DNA of 64,000 bases from Mixta sp. Marseille-Q2659 (GTDB taxonomy: Bacteria > Pseudomonadota > Gammaproteobacteria > Enterobacterales > Enterobacteriaceae), in the NCBI RefSeq assembly GCF_940807255.1, contig NZ_CALNWY010000003.1, forward strand, positions 62,001-126,000, read 5' to 3'. This document shows, in pieces, positions 40,399 through 51,853 of this stretch. Each line of letters starts with the position of its first letter. Position 1 is the stretch's first letter. The translations under genes were made by a program, and so were the position numbers. The notes beneath the pieces are model-generated. The model ran no database searches, was not told where the DNA came from, and saw nothing but the letters and a program-made list of their open reading frames with translations.

Positions 40399-41844
40399 TC
40401 AGGAAGCCGACAAGTTAGCGCTCTCCGGGGCCGTTGCGTGACTTTGCGCCTGCAGCCACTGCGCCAGCCGCTGGCGCGATAACTTAATACCGCCCTGGTT
40501 AAGATCCTCCGGCAGCAACAGCCAGCGGTGCGGCCGCTGAAAGTTAGCCAGCTGCGGTTGCGCCCAACTGGCGACGCTTTCCAGTTGCCAGCCAGCAGCC
40601 AGCGCCAGCAGCGCCACCGGCCTGGCGCCCCACTCCTCATCAGTCTGCGGCAGAACAAACGCCTGTATCACGGCGGGATGCTGTAACAGCAGGCTTTCAA
40701 TAGCTTCAGGCTGTACCGCCTCGCCGCCGCTGAAGAACAGATTATCTTTTCTGCCCAGCACCTGTAGTTCGCCATCGTGCCAGCGCCCCACATCGCGCGT
40801 AGCAAGCCAGCCGTTTTCATCGGTTAAGGGCCACAGCTGGCCGTTACGCCAGTAGCCGCTGGCTAAGGCGGCGCTACGGATCCAGATTTCATTATCAACC
40901 AGCCGTACTTCACGCCCGGCCAGCGGCCGCCCGACGCCCGGTTTGCCGTCGGCCCGTTTGCCGCAAACCGTGGCAGCGCTTTCCGTCATGCCGTAACCAC
41001 ACCAGCAGCGGATGCCCGCCGCTTCTGCGCGCGCCACCAGCTCCGGCGCAATAAACGCGCCGCCGAGCAGCACCGCCTTCAGTCCGGCAGGCCGCTGCGG
41101 CAGCTTGAGCAAACGCCACAGCTGCGTGGGCACCAGCGAAGTGAAGCTACACTCATCAAGCGCCTGCGCCAGCTCAGTGGTCGGTAAAACCAGACAGGCG
41201 CCCGCCAGCAGCCAGCGCCAGACGATGCCCTGGCCGGACACATGACAGAGCGGCAGCGAAAGCAGCCAGCTCTCCGCCGCGTTGAAATCCATCAGCTGAT
41301 TGACGCCCGCCGCGCTGAGCAGTAAGGCCTGAAAGGTATGCGCCGCCGCCTTCGGCAGGCCGCCAGAGCCGGACGTCAGCGTGAGGGTAGCGATCGCTGC
41401 AGGCCGCCAGGCCATCTGCGGCTCGTCGGCGGCGCTGAGCAACACTATCGGCGGGATCTTCTGGTTGATCGAGGAGACCGTCTGGCTGGTGGTAAATTCT
41501 GGTGTCAGCGGCTCCGCCAGATTCAGCATAAAATCGGGCGCCAGCGCATGCAGTAGCGGCTGCAGCGTGGCGGGCGGCAGCTGGGGATTTAGCGGTAAGA
41601 CGCGCGCGCCCGCCTGCAACAACGCCAGCCACGCCAGCAGCAGCGACAGGCTGTTTTTACCGCGCAGCGCGACCAGCGCATCCGTCTTTATTCCCTGCTG
41701 CTGGAAACCAGCGCACAGCCGATCCAGCCGCTGCGTCAGCGCCCGCCAGCTTAGCTGCTCGCCGCCTGCCCGTAGCGCAATGGCTTCAGGTGTCGCCTGC
41801 GCCTGGGCGCGCCATGGAAAATCATTTAAAAAACTCGCGTCCAT
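40399..41844 (-). CDS. menE: o-Succinylbenzoate-CoA ligase
   Basis: MenE activates o-succinylbenzoate with ATP and CoA. It is a 481-residue member of the adenylate-forming family: the P-loop [17 protein letters not shown] near residue 155, [30 protein letters not shown], and the C-terminal catalytic Lys in [12 protein letters not shown]. The gene is the last of the men operon and overlaps menC by 19 bases. Confidence 0.96.
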   Translation of the reverse strand: MDASFLNDFPWRAQAQATPEAIALRAGGEQLSWRALTQRLDRLCAGFQQQGIKTDALVALRGKNSLSLLLAWLALLQAGARVLPLNPQLPPATLQPLLHALAPDFMLNLAEPLTPEFTTSQTVSSINQKIPPIVLLSAADEPQMAWRPAAIATLTLTSGSGGLPKAAAHTFQALLLSAAGVNQLMDFNAAESWLLSLPLCHVSGQGIVWRWLLAGACLVLPTTELAQALDECSFTSLVPTQLWRLLKLPQRPAGLKAVLLGGAFIAPELVARAEAAGIRCWCGYGMTESAATVCGKRADGKPGVGRPLAGREVRLVDNEIWIRSAALASGYWRNGQLWPLTDENGWLATRDVGRWHDGELQVLGRKDNLFFSGGEAVQPEAIESLLLQHPAVIQAFVLPQTDEEWGARPVALLALAAGWQLESVASWAQPQLANFQRPHRWLLLPEDLNQGGIKLSRQRLAQWLQAQSHATAPESANLSAS

Positions 41845-42782
41845 TCTGTCTGTTCCTGTAGCGGTAATTCACAGCCGGGCCAGCGCCGCAGCAGTTGTTG
41901 ACGCATCAGCGTTAAGGTGTCCAACCCCGGCAGCGACTGCGGCGTCAGCCAGTGCGCCAGACGCGCCAGTTGCGTCAGGCCGAGGCTCGACTCCAGCGCC
42001 GAGCTGATAACCGTCTGTAATCCCAGCCGCTGCGCCTCGTCGATCAGTCGCTGGATACGGGCGAGACTGCCGGTCAGGGTCGGTTTGATGACGATCGCCG
42101 CCAGTTCCGGCTGCGGCTGAAGCGTAAATCCCGGCTGACGCAGGCTTTCATCCCAGGCGATAGCAATGCCGGTTTCGGCAGCAAAATCCAGGCTTTCGGC
42201 AGGCGTACGGCAGGGTTCTTCAATAAAGGCGATGCGCGCGCGCTGCGCTGGCGACAGACGACGAGCGAACTGTCGCGCCTTTTCCGGCGTCCAGCTGCGG
42301 TTGGCGTCCAGTCGCAGCTGCAAATCGGGCAGCGCCTCCAGCAGCAGACTAATCTGCAAGCTGTCGCGCGCCGCTTCACAGAGGCCAACTTTTATTTTGG
42401 CGCAGGGGACGTTTTGTAGCTGCAACAGCAGCGCATCCGGGTCGCCATGACAGAGCGGCGCGCTCTGCCAGCTGCCCGTCTGCGGCAGTTCGTCCGCCAG
42501 CTCGGCACTGGCGCAGCTCAGGCCGAACGCCGCCGACGGCAGCAGACTGTCGCTGACCGGCTGACCGGCCAGCCACGCGGTTAGCCAGCTTTCACAGGCC
42601 TGCTGAGCCTGTTCCAGCGTTTCACCGCTGAAGCCCGGCAACGGCGCGATTTCGCCCCAGCCCTGCCGATCCTCCTGCTGAAGCAGCACTATCAATCCTT
42701 CCCGCTGCGTCAGGCGACGGTCGCGCAGCACCACGCCGCTCTCCATCGGGATGGCATAGCGCCAGAGTTTTGCCTGGCGCAT
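41826..42782 (-). CDS. menC: o-Succinylbenzoate synthase
   Basis: MenC dehydrates SHCHC to o-succinylbenzoate. It is a 318-residue enolase-superfamily enzyme. The catalytic residues are readable in order: Lys in AKIKVG, Asp in LRLDANRSW, Glu in FIEEPC, Asp in AWDESL and Lys in IVIKPTL. The start codon overlaps the menB stop as ATGA. Confidence 0.97.
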   Translation of the reverse strand: MRQAKLWRYAIPMESGVVLRDRRLTQREGLIVLLQQEDRQGWGEIAPLPGFSGETLEQAQQACESWLTAWLAGQPVSDSLLPSAAFGLSCASAELADELPQTGSWQSAPLCHGDPDALLLQLQNVPCAKIKVGLCEAARDSLQISLLLEALPDLQLRLDANRSWTPEKARQFARRLSPAQRARIAFIEEPCRTPAESLDFAAETGIAIAWDESLRQPGFTLQPQPELAAIVIKPTLTGSLARIQRLIDEAQRLGLQTVISSALESSLGLTQLARLAHWLTPQSLPGLDTLTLMRQQLLRRWPGCELPLQEQTEWTRVF

Positions 42783-43639
42783 CAGGGATTACGCCGGAAC
42801 TGGCTGAAGTCAGGCTGACGTTTCTGATTAAAGGCGTTGCGCCCTTCCTGCCCTTCTTCCGTCATATAAAACAGCATGGTGGCGTTGCCGGCCAGCTCCT
42901 GCAGCCCCGCCTGTCCGTCGCAGTCGGCATTCAGCGCCGCCTTCAGACAGCGCAGCGCCATCGGGCTGTTGTGCAGCATTTCGCGGCACCACTGCACCGT
43001 TTCCTGCTCAAGCCTTGCCAGCGGCACCACGGTATTGACCAGCCCCATTTCCAGCGCCTGTTGCGCATCGTACATGCGGCATAAAAACCAGATCTCGCGC
43101 GCCTTTTTCTGACCGACAATGCGCGCCATATAGGAGGCGCCCCAGCCGCCGTCAAAGGAGCCAACTTTCGGGCCGGTTTGCCCGAAACGGGCGTTATCGG
43201 CCGCGATAGTGAGATCGCACAGCATATGCAGTACATGACCGCCGCCTACCGCGTAGCCCGCCACCATCGCTACCACCGGCTTCGGACAGTTGCGGATCTG
43301 GCGCTGGAAATCGAGAACGTTCAGATGATGCACGCCGCCCTCGTCCTGATAACCACCATAGTCGCCGCGTACCTTTTGATCGCCGCCCGCGCAAAAGGCC
43401 AGCTCGCCTGCGCCGGTAAGAATAATTACGCCGATGCCTTCATCATAGCGCGCGTCCTGTAACGCCAGCATCATCTCCTGCACGGTCAGCGGGCGAAACG
43501 CGTTGCGCACCTGAGGGCGGTTAATGGTGATTTTGGCGATGCCTTCCGGCGATTTGTGATAGCGAATATCAACAAAATCGCCGCTGCAATCGTGCCATTC
43601 GACAGGAGCGGTAAGCCGTTGTTGATCGGGATAAAGCAT
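42782..43639 (-). CDS. menB: 1,4-Dihydroxy-2-naphthoyl-CoA synthase
   Basis: MenB closes the second ring, turning o-succinylbenzoyl-CoA into 1,4-dihydroxy-2-naphthoyl-CoA. It is a 285-residue crotonase-fold enzyme, equal in length to E. coli MenB. Key stretches are [43 protein letters not shown] and [18 protein letters not shown]. The ATG at 43639 matches the family start (MLYPD); an in-frame GTG at 43657 would add six residues and overlap menH. Confidence 0.97.
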   Translation of the reverse strand: MLYPDQQRLTAPVEWHDCSGDFVDIRYHKSPEGIAKITINRPQVRNAFRPLTVQEMMLALQDARYDEGIGVIILTGAGELAFCAGGDQKVRGDYGGYQDEGGVHHLNVLDFQRQIRNCPKPVVAMVAGYAVGGGHVLHMLCDLTIAADNARFGQTGPKVGSFDGGWGASYMARIVGQKKAREIWFLCRMYDAQQALEMGLVNTVVPLARLEQETVQWCREMLHNSPMALRCLKAALNADCDGQAGLQELAGNATMLFYMTEEGQEGRNAFNQKRQPDFSQFRRNP

Positions 43640-43653
43640 AAGGTTCTCGGGTT

Positions 43654-44424
43654 TCACACAGGCTGACGCAGCAGCTGCGTCAGGCGATCGCTAAAGGCGA
43701 CAGGGTTGGCGCGATGGGCATTGTGCCCGGCGCCCGGAATGGTTTGCAGCGGCAAACGGGACGCCGTCGCCAGCGCGATAAACCGGCTATCCCATTCGCC
43801 ACACAGATAATTAAATGGCACGGCAAGCTGATGCAGTTCCGGCAGCAAATTGGGCTGCTGGCTCAATGAAGTAGCGCACAGCATTGCCGCCAGCGACGGG
43901 CCGTGACCGGCGCTGCGGCAATCAATCAACTCGTTACGCTGCTGCCCGGTCAGGTCGCTAAACAGCGGCTGACGGTACCAGGCTTCCAGCACGCTACTGA
44001 GCGGCAGATCGCGAAAGCGGCTGCTCCACAGGCGATCGCTGGCCCGGCGCGCCTGGCGTTGCGCCTCATCCGTCAGCCCGGGGTGCCCCGCCTCCACTAT
44101 CAGACCGCAAAGACCCGGCAGCGCGGCGCGGCAGGCGTAATACATCGCTACGCGACCGCCGAGCGAATAGCCGATCAGCCAGTAGTGATTGATTTGATGG
44201 TGGCGCAGCGTGGCGCTCAGCCGCTCGCTCAGCTCGGCGAAACCGCTGACGCGCTGCTCGCGGGAACCGCCGTGACCAGGCAGATCGATGCTTAACATCG
44301 GCCAGTCGATAAACGCCTGTTGCACTGGCTGCCAGTCTGTCATCGATCCGAGAAAGCCGTGCAGCCAGACCAGCGTCGGCTTGCTGCTGCGATGGTGGCC
44401 CTGCCAGCGGGCATGCAGGATCAC
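43654..44424 (-). CDS. menH: SHCHC synthase MenH
   Basis: MenH removes pyruvate from SEPHCHC to give SHCHC. It is a 256-residue alpha/beta hydrolase with [10 protein letters not shown] after the second strand, the nucleophile elbow [13 protein letters not shown] (Ser near 87), the Asp in CGEWDSRF, and the His in PGAGHNAH. It overlaps the menD stop as ATGA and ends 14 bases before menB. Confidence 0.95.
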   Translation of the reverse strand: MILHARWQGHHRSSKPTLVWLHGFLGSMTDWQPVQQAFIDWPMLSIDLPGHGGSREQRVSGFAELSERLSATLRHHQINHYWLIGYSLGGRVAMYYACRAALPGLCGLIVEAGHPGLTDEAQRQARRASDRLWSSRFRDLPLSSVLEAWYRQPLFSDLTGQQRNELIDCRSAGHGPSLAAMLCATSLSQQPNLLPELHQLAVPFNYLCGEWDSRFIALATASRLPLQTIPGAGHNAHRANPVAFSDRLTQLLRQPV

Positions 44425-46082
44425 AGCGTCGCTCCCAGCGCCACCAGGCGGGCAAAGGTTTCTGCCCCGCGATCAGGCGGCACGCAAAACTCCACCAGCG
44501 TGGCGCGGCGTTGAGCAAACCCCTGCTCCACCGCTTGCTGTAACGCTTCCCAGCGTGAGGCTGACACATAATCGAGGCCGAACATCTCCGCCGCTGGCGC
44601 AAAGCTGACCGCCTGCGGCAGCGTAAAAAATCGTTCCCGCTCGCGCGGCGGCGTGGGCAGCAGCGAAAAAATACGCCCGCCATTATTGTTCACTACCACC
44701 AGCATCAGCGGCGCGGGCACCTGACGCAGCAGCGCCAGGCTGTTCAAATCGTACAGCGCGGAGATATCACCGAGCAGCGCCAGCGTGGGACGCGGCTGCG
44801 CGCGCTGCAATCCGGTCAGAGTGGCAATCAGGCCATCGATGCCGCTGGCGCCGCGATTGGCGTAAACCGGATAGCCCGCCGGCAGTTGGGCCATCGCGTC
44901 AATCAACCGCACCAGCAGGCTATTGCCTAAAAACAACTGTCCGTTCTCCGGCAGTAAGGACGCCAGCCGGTGCGCCAGCTGCGCCTCCGGCTCATCGGCA
45001 GTCAATTCGCTGACCTGATGCTGCATCGCTTGTGCCAACGTCTCCAGCTCCGGCGCCCAGGCGGGAAAATGTTCTGCCGGATGCGCCTGCAGCCAACTGC
45101 CGACAGAGCTAAGGATACGGCGGCCCGGCTGACTGGCCGGATCGCTGCGCCCCGGCAGCGCATCGATCAGCCACCACTGCTGCGGGCGCGCCTGCTGCTG
45201 CCATTGCAGCAGCCTTTTACCCGTCAGCCGGGCGCCAAACTGCACTACCAGCTCCGCCTGTTGCAGTAAGCTCTGCGCCCGTGGGCTGTTGAGCCACAGA
45301 TCCACACAGGGCAGCGGCTGACCGGTTTGCGACTGGATATCCGCCAGCACCGGCCAGCCAAGCGTAGCCGCCCACTGCGCCACCGCCGCGCCCTCGTCCG
45401 CGCTCATTTTGCCCGCCACCACCACGCCGCGCTTTTGTCGCCAGGCGGGCCAGTCGTTCTGCTGCGCCTGCCAGACGGGTGCGCTGTGCGTAACCCAGGG
45501 TGTCTCCTGTGGACTCGCTGCCAGCGGCGCCAGCCATTCGCGCCACTCATCGTCTTCCGGCCCATATAACGGCTCGGCAAAAGGACAGTTAACGTGCAGC
45601 GCGCCTGTGCGCGTGGCGGCGATCGCCTCATCCAGCGTCGCTGCCAGCCAGCGGGCGGCGATCTCCGGCGTCGGTCGCGGCAGATCGCAGCGGCGCGCAA
45701 AATGGGAGAAGATGCCCGGCTGGGTAATCGCCTGGTTCGCGCCGCAGTTAATCAGTTCTGGCGGGCGATCGGCGCTGAGAACAATCAGCCGTTCGCCGGT
45801 CAGCTGCGCTTCGATAACCGCTGGCAGTAAATTGGCGACAGCGGTACCGGAGGTGACGATCAACGCTACCGGCGCGGCCGCCGCCTTTGCCAGCCCCAGC
45901 GCCAGAAAACCCAGCCCGCGCTCATCAAAATGGGTATGGCAGGTCAACGCCGGTTCAGCGGCTGCGGCCAGCGTCAGCGGCGCGGAGCGCGAGCCTGGCG
46001 CAATACAGATATGACGCACCTGGTGGCGCGTCAGGGCGGCAATAATTACCTGCGCCCAGCGGCGGTTAAAACTCGCTGACAT
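44421..46082 (-). CDS. menD: SEPHCHC synthase MenD
   Basis: MenD is the thiamine-diphosphate enzyme that adds a 2-oxoglutarate-derived unit to isochorismate. It has 553 residues (556 in E. coli). Recognisable are [50 protein letters not shown], the cofactor motif [18 protein letters not shown] and [17 protein letters not shown]. The ATG at 46082 has GGGGGAAAG directly upstream and matches the family start. menF ends 34 bases upstream. Confidence 0.97.
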   Translation of the reverse strand: MSASFNRRWAQVIIAALTRHQVRHICIAPGSRSAPLTLAAAAEPALTCHTHFDERGLGFLALGLAKAAAAPVALIVTSGTAVANLLPAVIEAQLTGERLIVLSADRPPELINCGANQAITQPGIFSHFARRCDLPRPTPEIAARWLAATLDEAIAATRTGALHVNCPFAEPLYGPEDDEWREWLAPLAASPQETPWVTHSAPVWQAQQNDWPAWRQKRGVVVAGKMSADEGAAVAQWAATLGWPVLADIQSQTGQPLPCVDLWLNSPRAQSLLQQAELVVQFGARLTGKRLLQWQQQARPQQWWLIDALPGRSDPASQPGRRILSSVGSWLQAHPAEHFPAWAPELETLAQAMQHQVSELTADEPEAQLAHRLASLLPENGQLFLGNSLLVRLIDAMAQLPAGYPVYANRGASGIDGLIATLTGLQRAQPRPTLALLGDISALYDLNSLALLRQVPAPLMLVVVNNNGGRIFSLLPTPPRERERFFTLPQAVSFAPAAEMFGLDYVSASRWEALQQAVEQGFAQRRATLVEFCVPPDRGAETFARLVALGATL

Positions 46083-46116
46083 CTTTCCCCCAAAATCGTG
46101 ATGGCGTGTAACCAGT

Positions 46117-47409
46117 TCAGCACGGCAGCAGCGCGGCAAGCGCCGCCATTTTGTTTTCCGTCTCCTGCCATTCCAGCGTTGCATCGGAACCGGCGACAAT
46201 GCCCGCGCCGCCATACAGCCGCACGCTTTGGCCTTTGAACAGCGCGCAGCGCAGCGTGACGCAAAATTCGCTTTTCTGACGTGAGATAAAACCAACAGAA
46301 CCGGCATACCAGTCGCGATCCGCCGTTTCGTGCCGTTGCAAAAAGGCGCGCGCCGCTGCGCGCGGCAGGCCCGCTACTGCCGCCGTGGGCTGCAAACGCT
46401 GTAAACAGCGCGCGTCGCTGCGGTTGCGCAGCTCGCCACGAATACGACGGCGTAAATGCTGCAGATTGCGCAGGCGGACAACATCAACTGGCATCACCTC
46501 CAGCCCACTGACAATCTCCTGCAGCCGCTGGCAGATATCCTCCATCACCAGAGCGTTTTCATGCCGGTTTTTGGCATCCTCCAACAGCCATTGCGCCTGC
46601 TGGTGGGCGTGTAGCGGATCGGCGGCGCGCGCGACGGTGCCCGCCAGCGCCTCGGTCAGCAGCGTATTTTGCTGCCGCAGCCAGAGCCGCTCCGGGCTGG
46701 CGCAGACCAACGCGCTGTCGTTATCAAAGCGCAGCATAATTTGATAGCTGTGAGGATTGGCGCGGCGGCTGGCCGCCAGCAGCGCCTCCGGTGGAAGCGG
46801 ACGATCCCAGACCAGATCCATCGTGCGCGCCAGTACCACCTTTTCTATCTCTCCGGCGGCGATATCCGCCAGCGCCGTTGCGACGCGCCGGCGCCATTCA
46901 GGCGCCTCCGGCTGACGCAGACGCTGTTGTAAGGTTCCCTGCATGGTGGGCAAAGGTCTGGAGGGCAACAGGTCACGCAGAAAACGGGCGGCGGCCAGCG
47001 CATCTTCACGCAGGCTAAGGTCGCTGGCGATAAACAACGTCAGTCGTTCGCCGCTGCGATCGCGACGCCACATCAGACGCGGCAAAAAGAAAAAGCTGTT
47101 GGCTGCCTCAAAGCGATTGGCACCCCAGATACGCCAGTTAGCGGGTAAATGCCGACTCGCCAGCTCAGCCTGATGCAGCGTGCTGTAGCGCTGAACGGCG
47201 CCGCACAGCGCGACCTGCTCGCGACCATTGCGATGCTGCCACCAGAGCTGAGGCCGGTGCGGCTGGGCGCTGAGCCAGGCCAGTGAGTCCTGTCCAGATT
47301 CAAGGGGAACGGTAAGCGCGCGATAGCCCGCTGCGGGACTATTAATTTGCGTTAGCTGAGCGAGCAACGCGGCACAGGCGGCAGGAAGCGAATACACGAA
47401 CACCCCCAT
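46117..47409 (-). CDS. menF: Isochorismate synthase MenF
   Basis: MenF converts chorismate to isochorismate and is first in the men operon. The chorismate-binding domain shows [59 protein letters not shown] and [13 protein letters not shown]. The ATG at 47409 gives 430 residues (431 in E. coli); an upstream GTG at 47523 would add 38 residues without family support. The N-terminal third is less conserved, as usual. Confidence 0.95.
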   Translation of the reverse strand: MGVFVYSLPAACAALLAQLTQINSPAAGYRALTVPLESGQDSLAWLSAQPHRPQLWWQHRNGREQVALCGAVQRYSTLHQAELASRHLPANWRIWGANRFEAANSFFFLPRLMWRRDRSGERLTLFIASDLSLREDALAAARFLRDLLPSRPLPTMQGTLQQRLRQPEAPEWRRRVATALADIAAGEIEKVVLARTMDLVWDRPLPPEALLAASRRANPHSYQIMLRFDNDSALVCASPERLWLRQQNTLLTEALAGTVARAADPLHAHQQAQWLLEDAKNRHENALVMEDICQRLQEIVSGLEVMPVDVVRLRNLQHLRRRIRGELRNRSDARCLQRLQPTAAVAGLPRAAARAFLQRHETADRDWYAGSVGFISRQKSEFCVTLRCALFKGQSVRLYGGAGIVAGSDATLEWQETENKMAALAALLPC

Positions 47410-47552
47410 AATCAAAAAGAGGTAGCTAGTGTAAAAGGGAGAGGGGCCGGGATTTTGACGCAGAACAGTTCGGATAACGTTTTGTCGGCGTTTACGGCGG
47501 GTTGTCACCAGCGCCGGTGACAAGAAAGAAGCGCTATGTTAAGAAAATAAAC

Positions 47553-47580
47553 CAGCCTCTGACCAGGCGGCCAGAGGCTG
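47553..47580 (-). terminator. Terminator downstream of elaB
   Basis: CAGCCTCTG and CAGAGGCTG form a 9-bp stem around a 10-base loop, followed on the minus strand by GTTTATTTTC. It separates elaB from the men operon. Confidence 0.6.
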
Positions 47581-47681
47581 TGACAGTCAAAAACGCGCCG
47601 CCGCGTAACAAACCATGCTTATCGCCAACAACCGGCCTCAAAAAGCGGCCAAAGATGGTTGGGCAACGAGCCAGCTGACGC

Positions 47682-48047
47682 TTAGCGGCGAGCCAGTAGC
47701 AGGCCCAGGATCAGGCCAGCGGCTGCGCCGACGCCGATACCCTGCCACGGTTTCTCATGCACGTAATCGTCGGCGCGGCAGGCAACCTGTTTCGCACGAT
47801 AGTAGTAAGAATCCGACGCCGCGCTAACGCGGGTCTTCACATCATGCAGCGCCTGTTCAGCCTTGGCTTTCAGCTCGATATACTTTTGATCGGCCGGATC
47901 GCCGGAGGATTTCAATACTTCTTCCAGCGTTTCAGTCAGCAGCGTCAGGTCGTCATCCAGACGCGTTTCCTGCGGTTCACCGGTTACTTTAGGCTCATCC
48001 GTTAACAGCGGATCGCGCTTGTCTTGCGGGTCAGTTGATACAGCCAT
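47682..48047 (-). CDS. elaB: ElaB/YqjD/DUF883 family membrane-anchored protein
   Basis: A 121-residue protein. The last third, RADDYVHEKPWQGIGVGAAAGLILGLLLARR, is nearly the same as in E. coli ElaB and forms a C-terminal membrane anchor. The middle is helical (DDDLTLLTETLEEVLKSSGDPADQKYIELKAKAEQ). ElaB-type proteins sit in the inner membrane, bind ribosomes and are induced in stationary phase. The N-terminus is about 20 residues longer than in E. coli. AGGAGG precedes the ATG at 48047. Confidence 0.93.
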   Translation of the reverse strand: MAVSTDPQDKRDPLLTDEPKVTGEPQETRLDDDLTLLTETLEEVLKSSGDPADQKYIELKAKAEQALHDVKTRVSAASDSYYYRAKQVACRADDYVHEKPWQGIGVGAAAGLILGLLLARR

Positions 48048-48315
48048 TTTCTTCCTCCGTGTGAATAACATCTATGTTCAGTAACTATAGACACTTTTTA
48101 CACACCTGCCCGCACAGGCCGCCAGGAATTAACTGATAACGCCGCGTGGAAATCCATTGGTTTATATGATTAATCTGATAAATTTCCTGCGTACCGAATT
48201 TTTAGCGCTACCCTCTGTCGTAGCTGACTGTACCCCTGGAGCGCACCTGCACAGGCAAAGGGGGCAGATGCTCGGCCACTATAAACTCATTCAGCACAAG
48301 GGAATCGTTTCTGGC

Positions 48316-49974
48316 ATGAATCGAAGAATGTTTATGAAAACCTCAATGGCTTTCGCTGCCGTTAGCGGGATGTCCGGCTTATCCACGCTATTTGCGCAGT
48401 CTGCCTGGGCTGACGATGGCATCGCAGACGGTACCGCGACGCGCTTCGACTTCGAAGTGCTGAAGAAAAAAGCGGCCGCGCTGGCGCAAAAGCCCTGGAG
48501 CGGCGCGCCTGGCCCGCTACCGGATACGCTGGCGACCATGACGCCGCAGGCCTATAACGCCATTCAGTATGATGCCAATCATTCACTCTGGAGCGGTATC
48601 GATAACCGCCAGCTGGACGTGCAGTTTTTCCACGTCGGCATGGGATTTAAGCGCCGTATCCGCATGTTTTCGGTAGATAAAAGCAGCCGCGAAGCGCGTG
48701 AGATTCACTTCCGCCCGGAGCTGTTCAACTATCAGAATACCAGCGTCGATACCAAACAGCTGGAAGGTAAAACCGATCTCGGCTTCGCCGGTTTCCGCGC
48801 GTTTAAACAGCCGGAACTGGCGCGCCGCGATATTGTGTCGTTCCTCGGCGCCAGCTATTTCCGCGCCGTCGATGAAACCTATCAGTACGGGTTGTCGGCA
48901 CGCGGCGTAGCGGTCAATACCTTCAGCAATGGCCAGGAGGAGTTCCCCGATTTCGTCGCCTTCTGGTTTGAGACGCCAAAAGCAGATGACACCACCTTTA
49001 CCGTTTACGCGCTACTCGACGGCGCCAGCCTGACCGGCGCCTATAAATTTATTATCCACTGTGAGCCGAAGCGCGTGGTGATGGAGGTTGAGAACCATCT
49101 TTATGCGCGCAAGGATATTCGTCAGCTCGGCATCGCGCCAATGACCAGTATGTTCAGCTGCGGCAACAGCGAACGCCGCATGTGCAACACCTATCACCCA
49201 CAGATCCACGACTCCGATCGCCTGGCGATGTGGACCGGCAAAGGTGAATGGATCGCCCGTCCGCTGAATAACCCGCGTAAGCTGCAGTTTAACGCTTATG
49301 ACGATGAAAACCCGCGCGGTTTCGGCCTGCTGCAGTTGAACCACGATTTTGAAGATTATCAGGATGTCATCGGCTGGTATGACAAACGCCCCAGCTTGTG
49401 GGTCGAGCCGGTCGGAAAATGGGGCAAAGGCGCTATCAACCTGATGGAGATCCCGACCACCGGCGAAACGCTGGATAATGTGGTCTGCTTCTGGCAGCCG
49501 GAGCAGCCGGTAAAAGCGGGCAGCGAACTCTCTTTCCAGTACAAGCTCTACTGGAGCGGCCTGCCGCCGGTGCGTAGCGAGCTGGCGCGCGTCGAAGCCA
49601 CCCGTTCCGGCATCGGCGGTTTCCCGGAAGGCTGGGCGCCGGGCGAACATTTCCCCGATGTCTGGTGTCGTCGCTTCGCCGTTGATTTTGTCGGTGGCGA
49701 TCTGAAAAATGCAGCGGCGAAAGGCATTGAGCCGGTTATTACCGTCTCGGCAGGCACCCTTAAACAGGTGGAAATTCTCTACGTTGAGCCGCTGAACGGC
49801 TATCGCATCCTGTTTGACTGGTATCCCACCAGCGACTCAACCGATCCGGTCGATATGCGCATGTTCCTGCGTACCAAAGATGAGACGCTGAGCGAAACCT
49901 GGCTTTATCAATATTTCCCGCCGCCGCCGGACCAGCGGAAGTATGTGGATGACCGCCAGATGACGGTCAGCTAA
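48316..49974 (+). CDS. opgD: Glucan biosynthesis protein OpgD (MdoD)
   Basis: OpgD controls the backbone structure of periplasmic osmoregulated glucans. The 552 residues begin with a twin-arginine signal ([16 protein letters not shown] ... AQSAWA), so the protein is exported folded by Tat. Conserved stretches include [50 protein letters not shown] and [20 protein letters not shown]. The ATG at 48316 matches the E. coli start; in-frame sequence back to 48157 is not conserved. Confidence 0.96.
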   Translation: MNRRMFMKTSMAFAAVSGMSGLSTLFAQSAWADDGIADGTATRFDFEVLKKKAAALAQKPWSGAPGPLPDTLATMTPQAYNAIQYDANHSLWSGIDNRQLDVQFFHVGMGFKRRIRMFSVDKSSREAREIHFRPELFNYQNTSVDTKQLEGKTDLGFAGFRAFKQPELARRDIVSFLGASYFRAVDETYQYGLSARGVAVNTFSNGQEEFPDFVAFWFETPKADDTTFTVYALLDGASLTGAYKFIIHCEPKRVVMEVENHLYARKDIRQLGIAPMTSMFSCGNSERRMCNTYHPQIHDSDRLAMWTGKGEWIARPLNNPRKLQFNAYDDENPRGFGLLQLNHDFEDYQDVIGWYDKRPSLWVEPVGKWGKGAINLMEIPTTGETLDNVVCFWQPEQPVKAGSELSFQYKLYWSGLPPVRSELARVEATRSGIGGFPEGWAPGEHFPDVWCRRFAVDFVGGDLKNAAAKGIEPVITVSAGTLKQVEILYVEPLNGYRILFDWYPTSDSTDPVDMRMFLRTKDETLSETWLYQYFPPPPDQRKYVDDRQMTVS

Positions 49975-49979
49975 TCCAG

Positions 49980-50006
49980 AACGGCGAGGCAAATCCTCGC
50001 CGTTTT
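49980..50006 (+). terminator. opgD terminator
   Basis: AACGGCGAGG and CCTCGCCGTT form a 10-bp stem around CAAAT, followed by TT after the stem. Confidence 0.82.
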
Positions 50007-50149
50007 ACTGTCTGCCTGCCGTGCGTTAACAGATTTGCCCTTCACTACTGACGTTTTTTTAACGTGCCTGATAAAAAAGTTAGAAAAAACGTAAAGTCTC
50101 ATCGCAGCGCGCCGATAAAAAAGCGTCTTTTTTATTATAGGGATATTAC

Positions 50150-50773
50150 ATGCGTAAAATTATCAGCAGTATTGGACTCATGTTGGGAATGACAGGGGCA
50201 ACGTTACCTGTTTACGCCAACACGTTGACGCAAAGCCTGACGCATTGCGACACAACATTTTTCAGTGAGATTTATCATCAGCGAACCACACTCAGCCGCA
50301 TAGCGCCTTTAACGGTTGACCGGCACTCTCATGCCTGGTTCAAAGCGCCGGCTGACGGTAATGGCACCGTCTGGTTTGCCCAGCCTCTGAATGAATTGAA
50401 TCTGACGTTAGCAGGATATTTTCTGCAGACCAGCAACCTCAGTGAAATCAATTACGGTAAGTACTATTACTGGGGGCTGATTTTCAAAGAATCCCCTGAA
50501 GAGGTTATGTCCAGGCTTGATCATATTACCTGGATCAAGGCCGGAGACGATTACATCTCTCAGGCGATGATTAAAACAGACCCAAAAAGCGGCTGGGAAA
50601 AAAATGCGCAGGCTGTTTCGGGTATTGCTCCGGCAAAAGAAAGCACTGAAAAGCTGTTAATGCTCAGCAAAGGCAAAGAAGGGACATTATTGCTCTGTTC
50701 AATTCAGGGAAATGTAACGCCTGACATGCTCGCGCCATTACGACCTGATTTGACCGGCGGGGTAGCCAAATGA
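50150..50773 (+). CDS. Secreted protein of unknown function
   Basis: A 207-residue protein with a clear Sec signal peptide (MRKIISSIGLMLGMTGATLPVYA, cleavage after residue 23). The mature part has no motif I recognise. It contains two Cys (near residues 33 and 188) that could form a disulfide, and the aromatic stretch NYGKYYYWGLIF. It overlaps the next gene by four bases (ATGA), and both products are exported, so they probably act together in the periplasm or at the outer membrane. Confidence 0.75.
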   Translation: MRKIISSIGLMLGMTGATLPVYANTLTQSLTHCDTTFFSEIYHQRTTLSRIAPLTVDRHSHAWFKAPADGNGTVWFAQPLNELNLTLAGYFLQTSNLSEINYGKYYYWGLIFKESPEEVMSRLDHITWIKAGDDYISQAMIKTDPKSGWEKNAQAVSGIAPAKESTEKLLMLSKGKEGTLLLCSIQGNVTPDMLAPLRPDLTGGVAK

Positions 50774-51264
50774 AAAAGCTGACATGGCTGGCATTACTTA
50801 TGCTGACGGGCTGTGCCGGAAACAGCACGCCACTGCCGCAAACATCTGCCAAAGCCCCGGCTGGTTTAATAAAAATTCTCGAACATGATGGAGTAACTTC
50901 GTATATCGATGCCAGGGTGATTTCAACTTACCAGGGTAACAGCCACCTGCGCCGGTTTTATTTCATCAATAACTACGCGAAGCGGACACTGATTATGGAA
51001 AATCCAGCCGTCTACGTTTCCAGTTCCCGGGCAATCGATGTGATTAACTGCGACAAAAATCAGCGTGCCGTTATGGGGCGTACGCTGTTTTCCGAACCCT
51101 TCGCGGAAGGCGATCTTATACATGCCGATCTGGATGTAGGCCAATGGGAAACTTTCCCGAAAGATTCCCTCATTGGCATAATGGCTGAAAGCATGTGCAG
51201 TATTCCCGTTGAAAAACTCAAGCCAGAGCCGGCGAAAGAAACCCGCAAACCGCTACTGGATTGA
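50770..51264 (+). CDS. Lipoprotein with surface-adhesin E-like domain
   Basis: A 164-residue lipoprotein: the signal ends in the lipobox LTGC (Cys near residue 15). The mature domain, with YIDARVI..., a run of strands, INCDKNQRAVMGRTLFSEPF and SLIGIMAESMCS, follows the pattern of the surface-adhesin E family, in which two Cys (here in VINC and SMCS) are conserved. Members are small and of unclear function. It is translationally coupled to the secreted protein upstream. The domain call is moderate. Confidence 0.75.
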   Translation: MKKLTWLALLMLTGCAGNSTPLPQTSAKAPAGLIKILEHDGVTSYIDARVISTYQGNSHLRRFYFINNYAKRTLIMENPAVYVSSSRAIDVINCDKNQRAVMGRTLFSEPFAEGDLIHADLDVGQWETFPKDSLIGIMAESMCSIPVEKLKPEPAKETRKPLLD

Positions 51265-51299
51265 TTCCGGTTGATTCGCACACCATGATGTTTAACACC

Positions 51300-51385
51300 C
51301 GCATCTGGCACAGAGTTGACTAATACGCAGGCTGACGTCCGCTATGAGCGAGGAGCGAGGAGCGAGGAGCGAGGAGCGGACATTA
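51300..51385 (+). repeat. Hairpin repeat copy with expanded heptamer
   Basis: This stretch aligns with 58590-58653 over about 55 bases (CTGGCACA.AG, ACGCAGGC, GTCCGCT, TGAGCGA). Inside it, the heptamer GAGCGAG is repeated four times plus a partial unit (51346-51378), between GTCCGCT and AGCGGAC. The other copy lacks this expansion. It is noncoding. Confidence 0.65.
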
Positions 51386-51496
51386 TGACCATCTTCAAAT
51401 CGAATTGTCAGGCTTTAACGAATCTTAAATACAGAAGCGATAAATTCATTTTACTCGGGTATCAGCAAACTATGTCAGCGTTTACCTCTTACCCTT

Positions 51497-51853
51497 TCAA
51501 GCAGCGGAGCTTTTCACACCAACAACCTGCCACCCTTTATCCGTCTTCGCCCAGGTGCGTAAGTAATGGAACCGGCCATTCGCGCTCTGACCGGCGTAGG
51601 TGCCAGTAACTGACAAACATGTATTTACAACCAGACAGCCACTGTATTCGCAGGCGTCAAACGATTCACGCGTCACAGCCTCAATATGAATCTGGCCAGA
51701 AGCGTGCATTGCCAAATCCTCTGTTTTCGTGACCCGTTGCCCGACGTGATTGATGAATATCAGCGAATCTGCGATGAGAGCGTTAAGCGATTCGCAGTCT
51801 GAACGAATTATTGCCTCAATAAGCCTCGTCTCAAGCTTCAGTGCCTCTTGCAT
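51497..51853 (-). CDS. DUF4440 / NTF2-like protein
   Basis: A 118-residue cone-shaped-fold protein of the SnoaL/NTF2-like superfamily. The pattern LETRLIEAIIRSDCESLNALIADSLIFINHVGQRVTKTEDL and the closing YLRTWAKTDKGWQVVGVKSSA match DUF4440 members. These are often small enzymes or binding proteins; no specific role can be given. It stands alone, with the repeat element just downstream. Confidence 0.85.
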   Translation of the reverse strand: MQEALKLETRLIEAIIRSDCESLNALIADSLIFINHVGQRVTKTEDLAMHASGQIHIEAVTRESFDACEYSGCLVVNTCLSVTGTYAGQSANGRFHYLRTWAKTDKGWQVVGVKSSAA

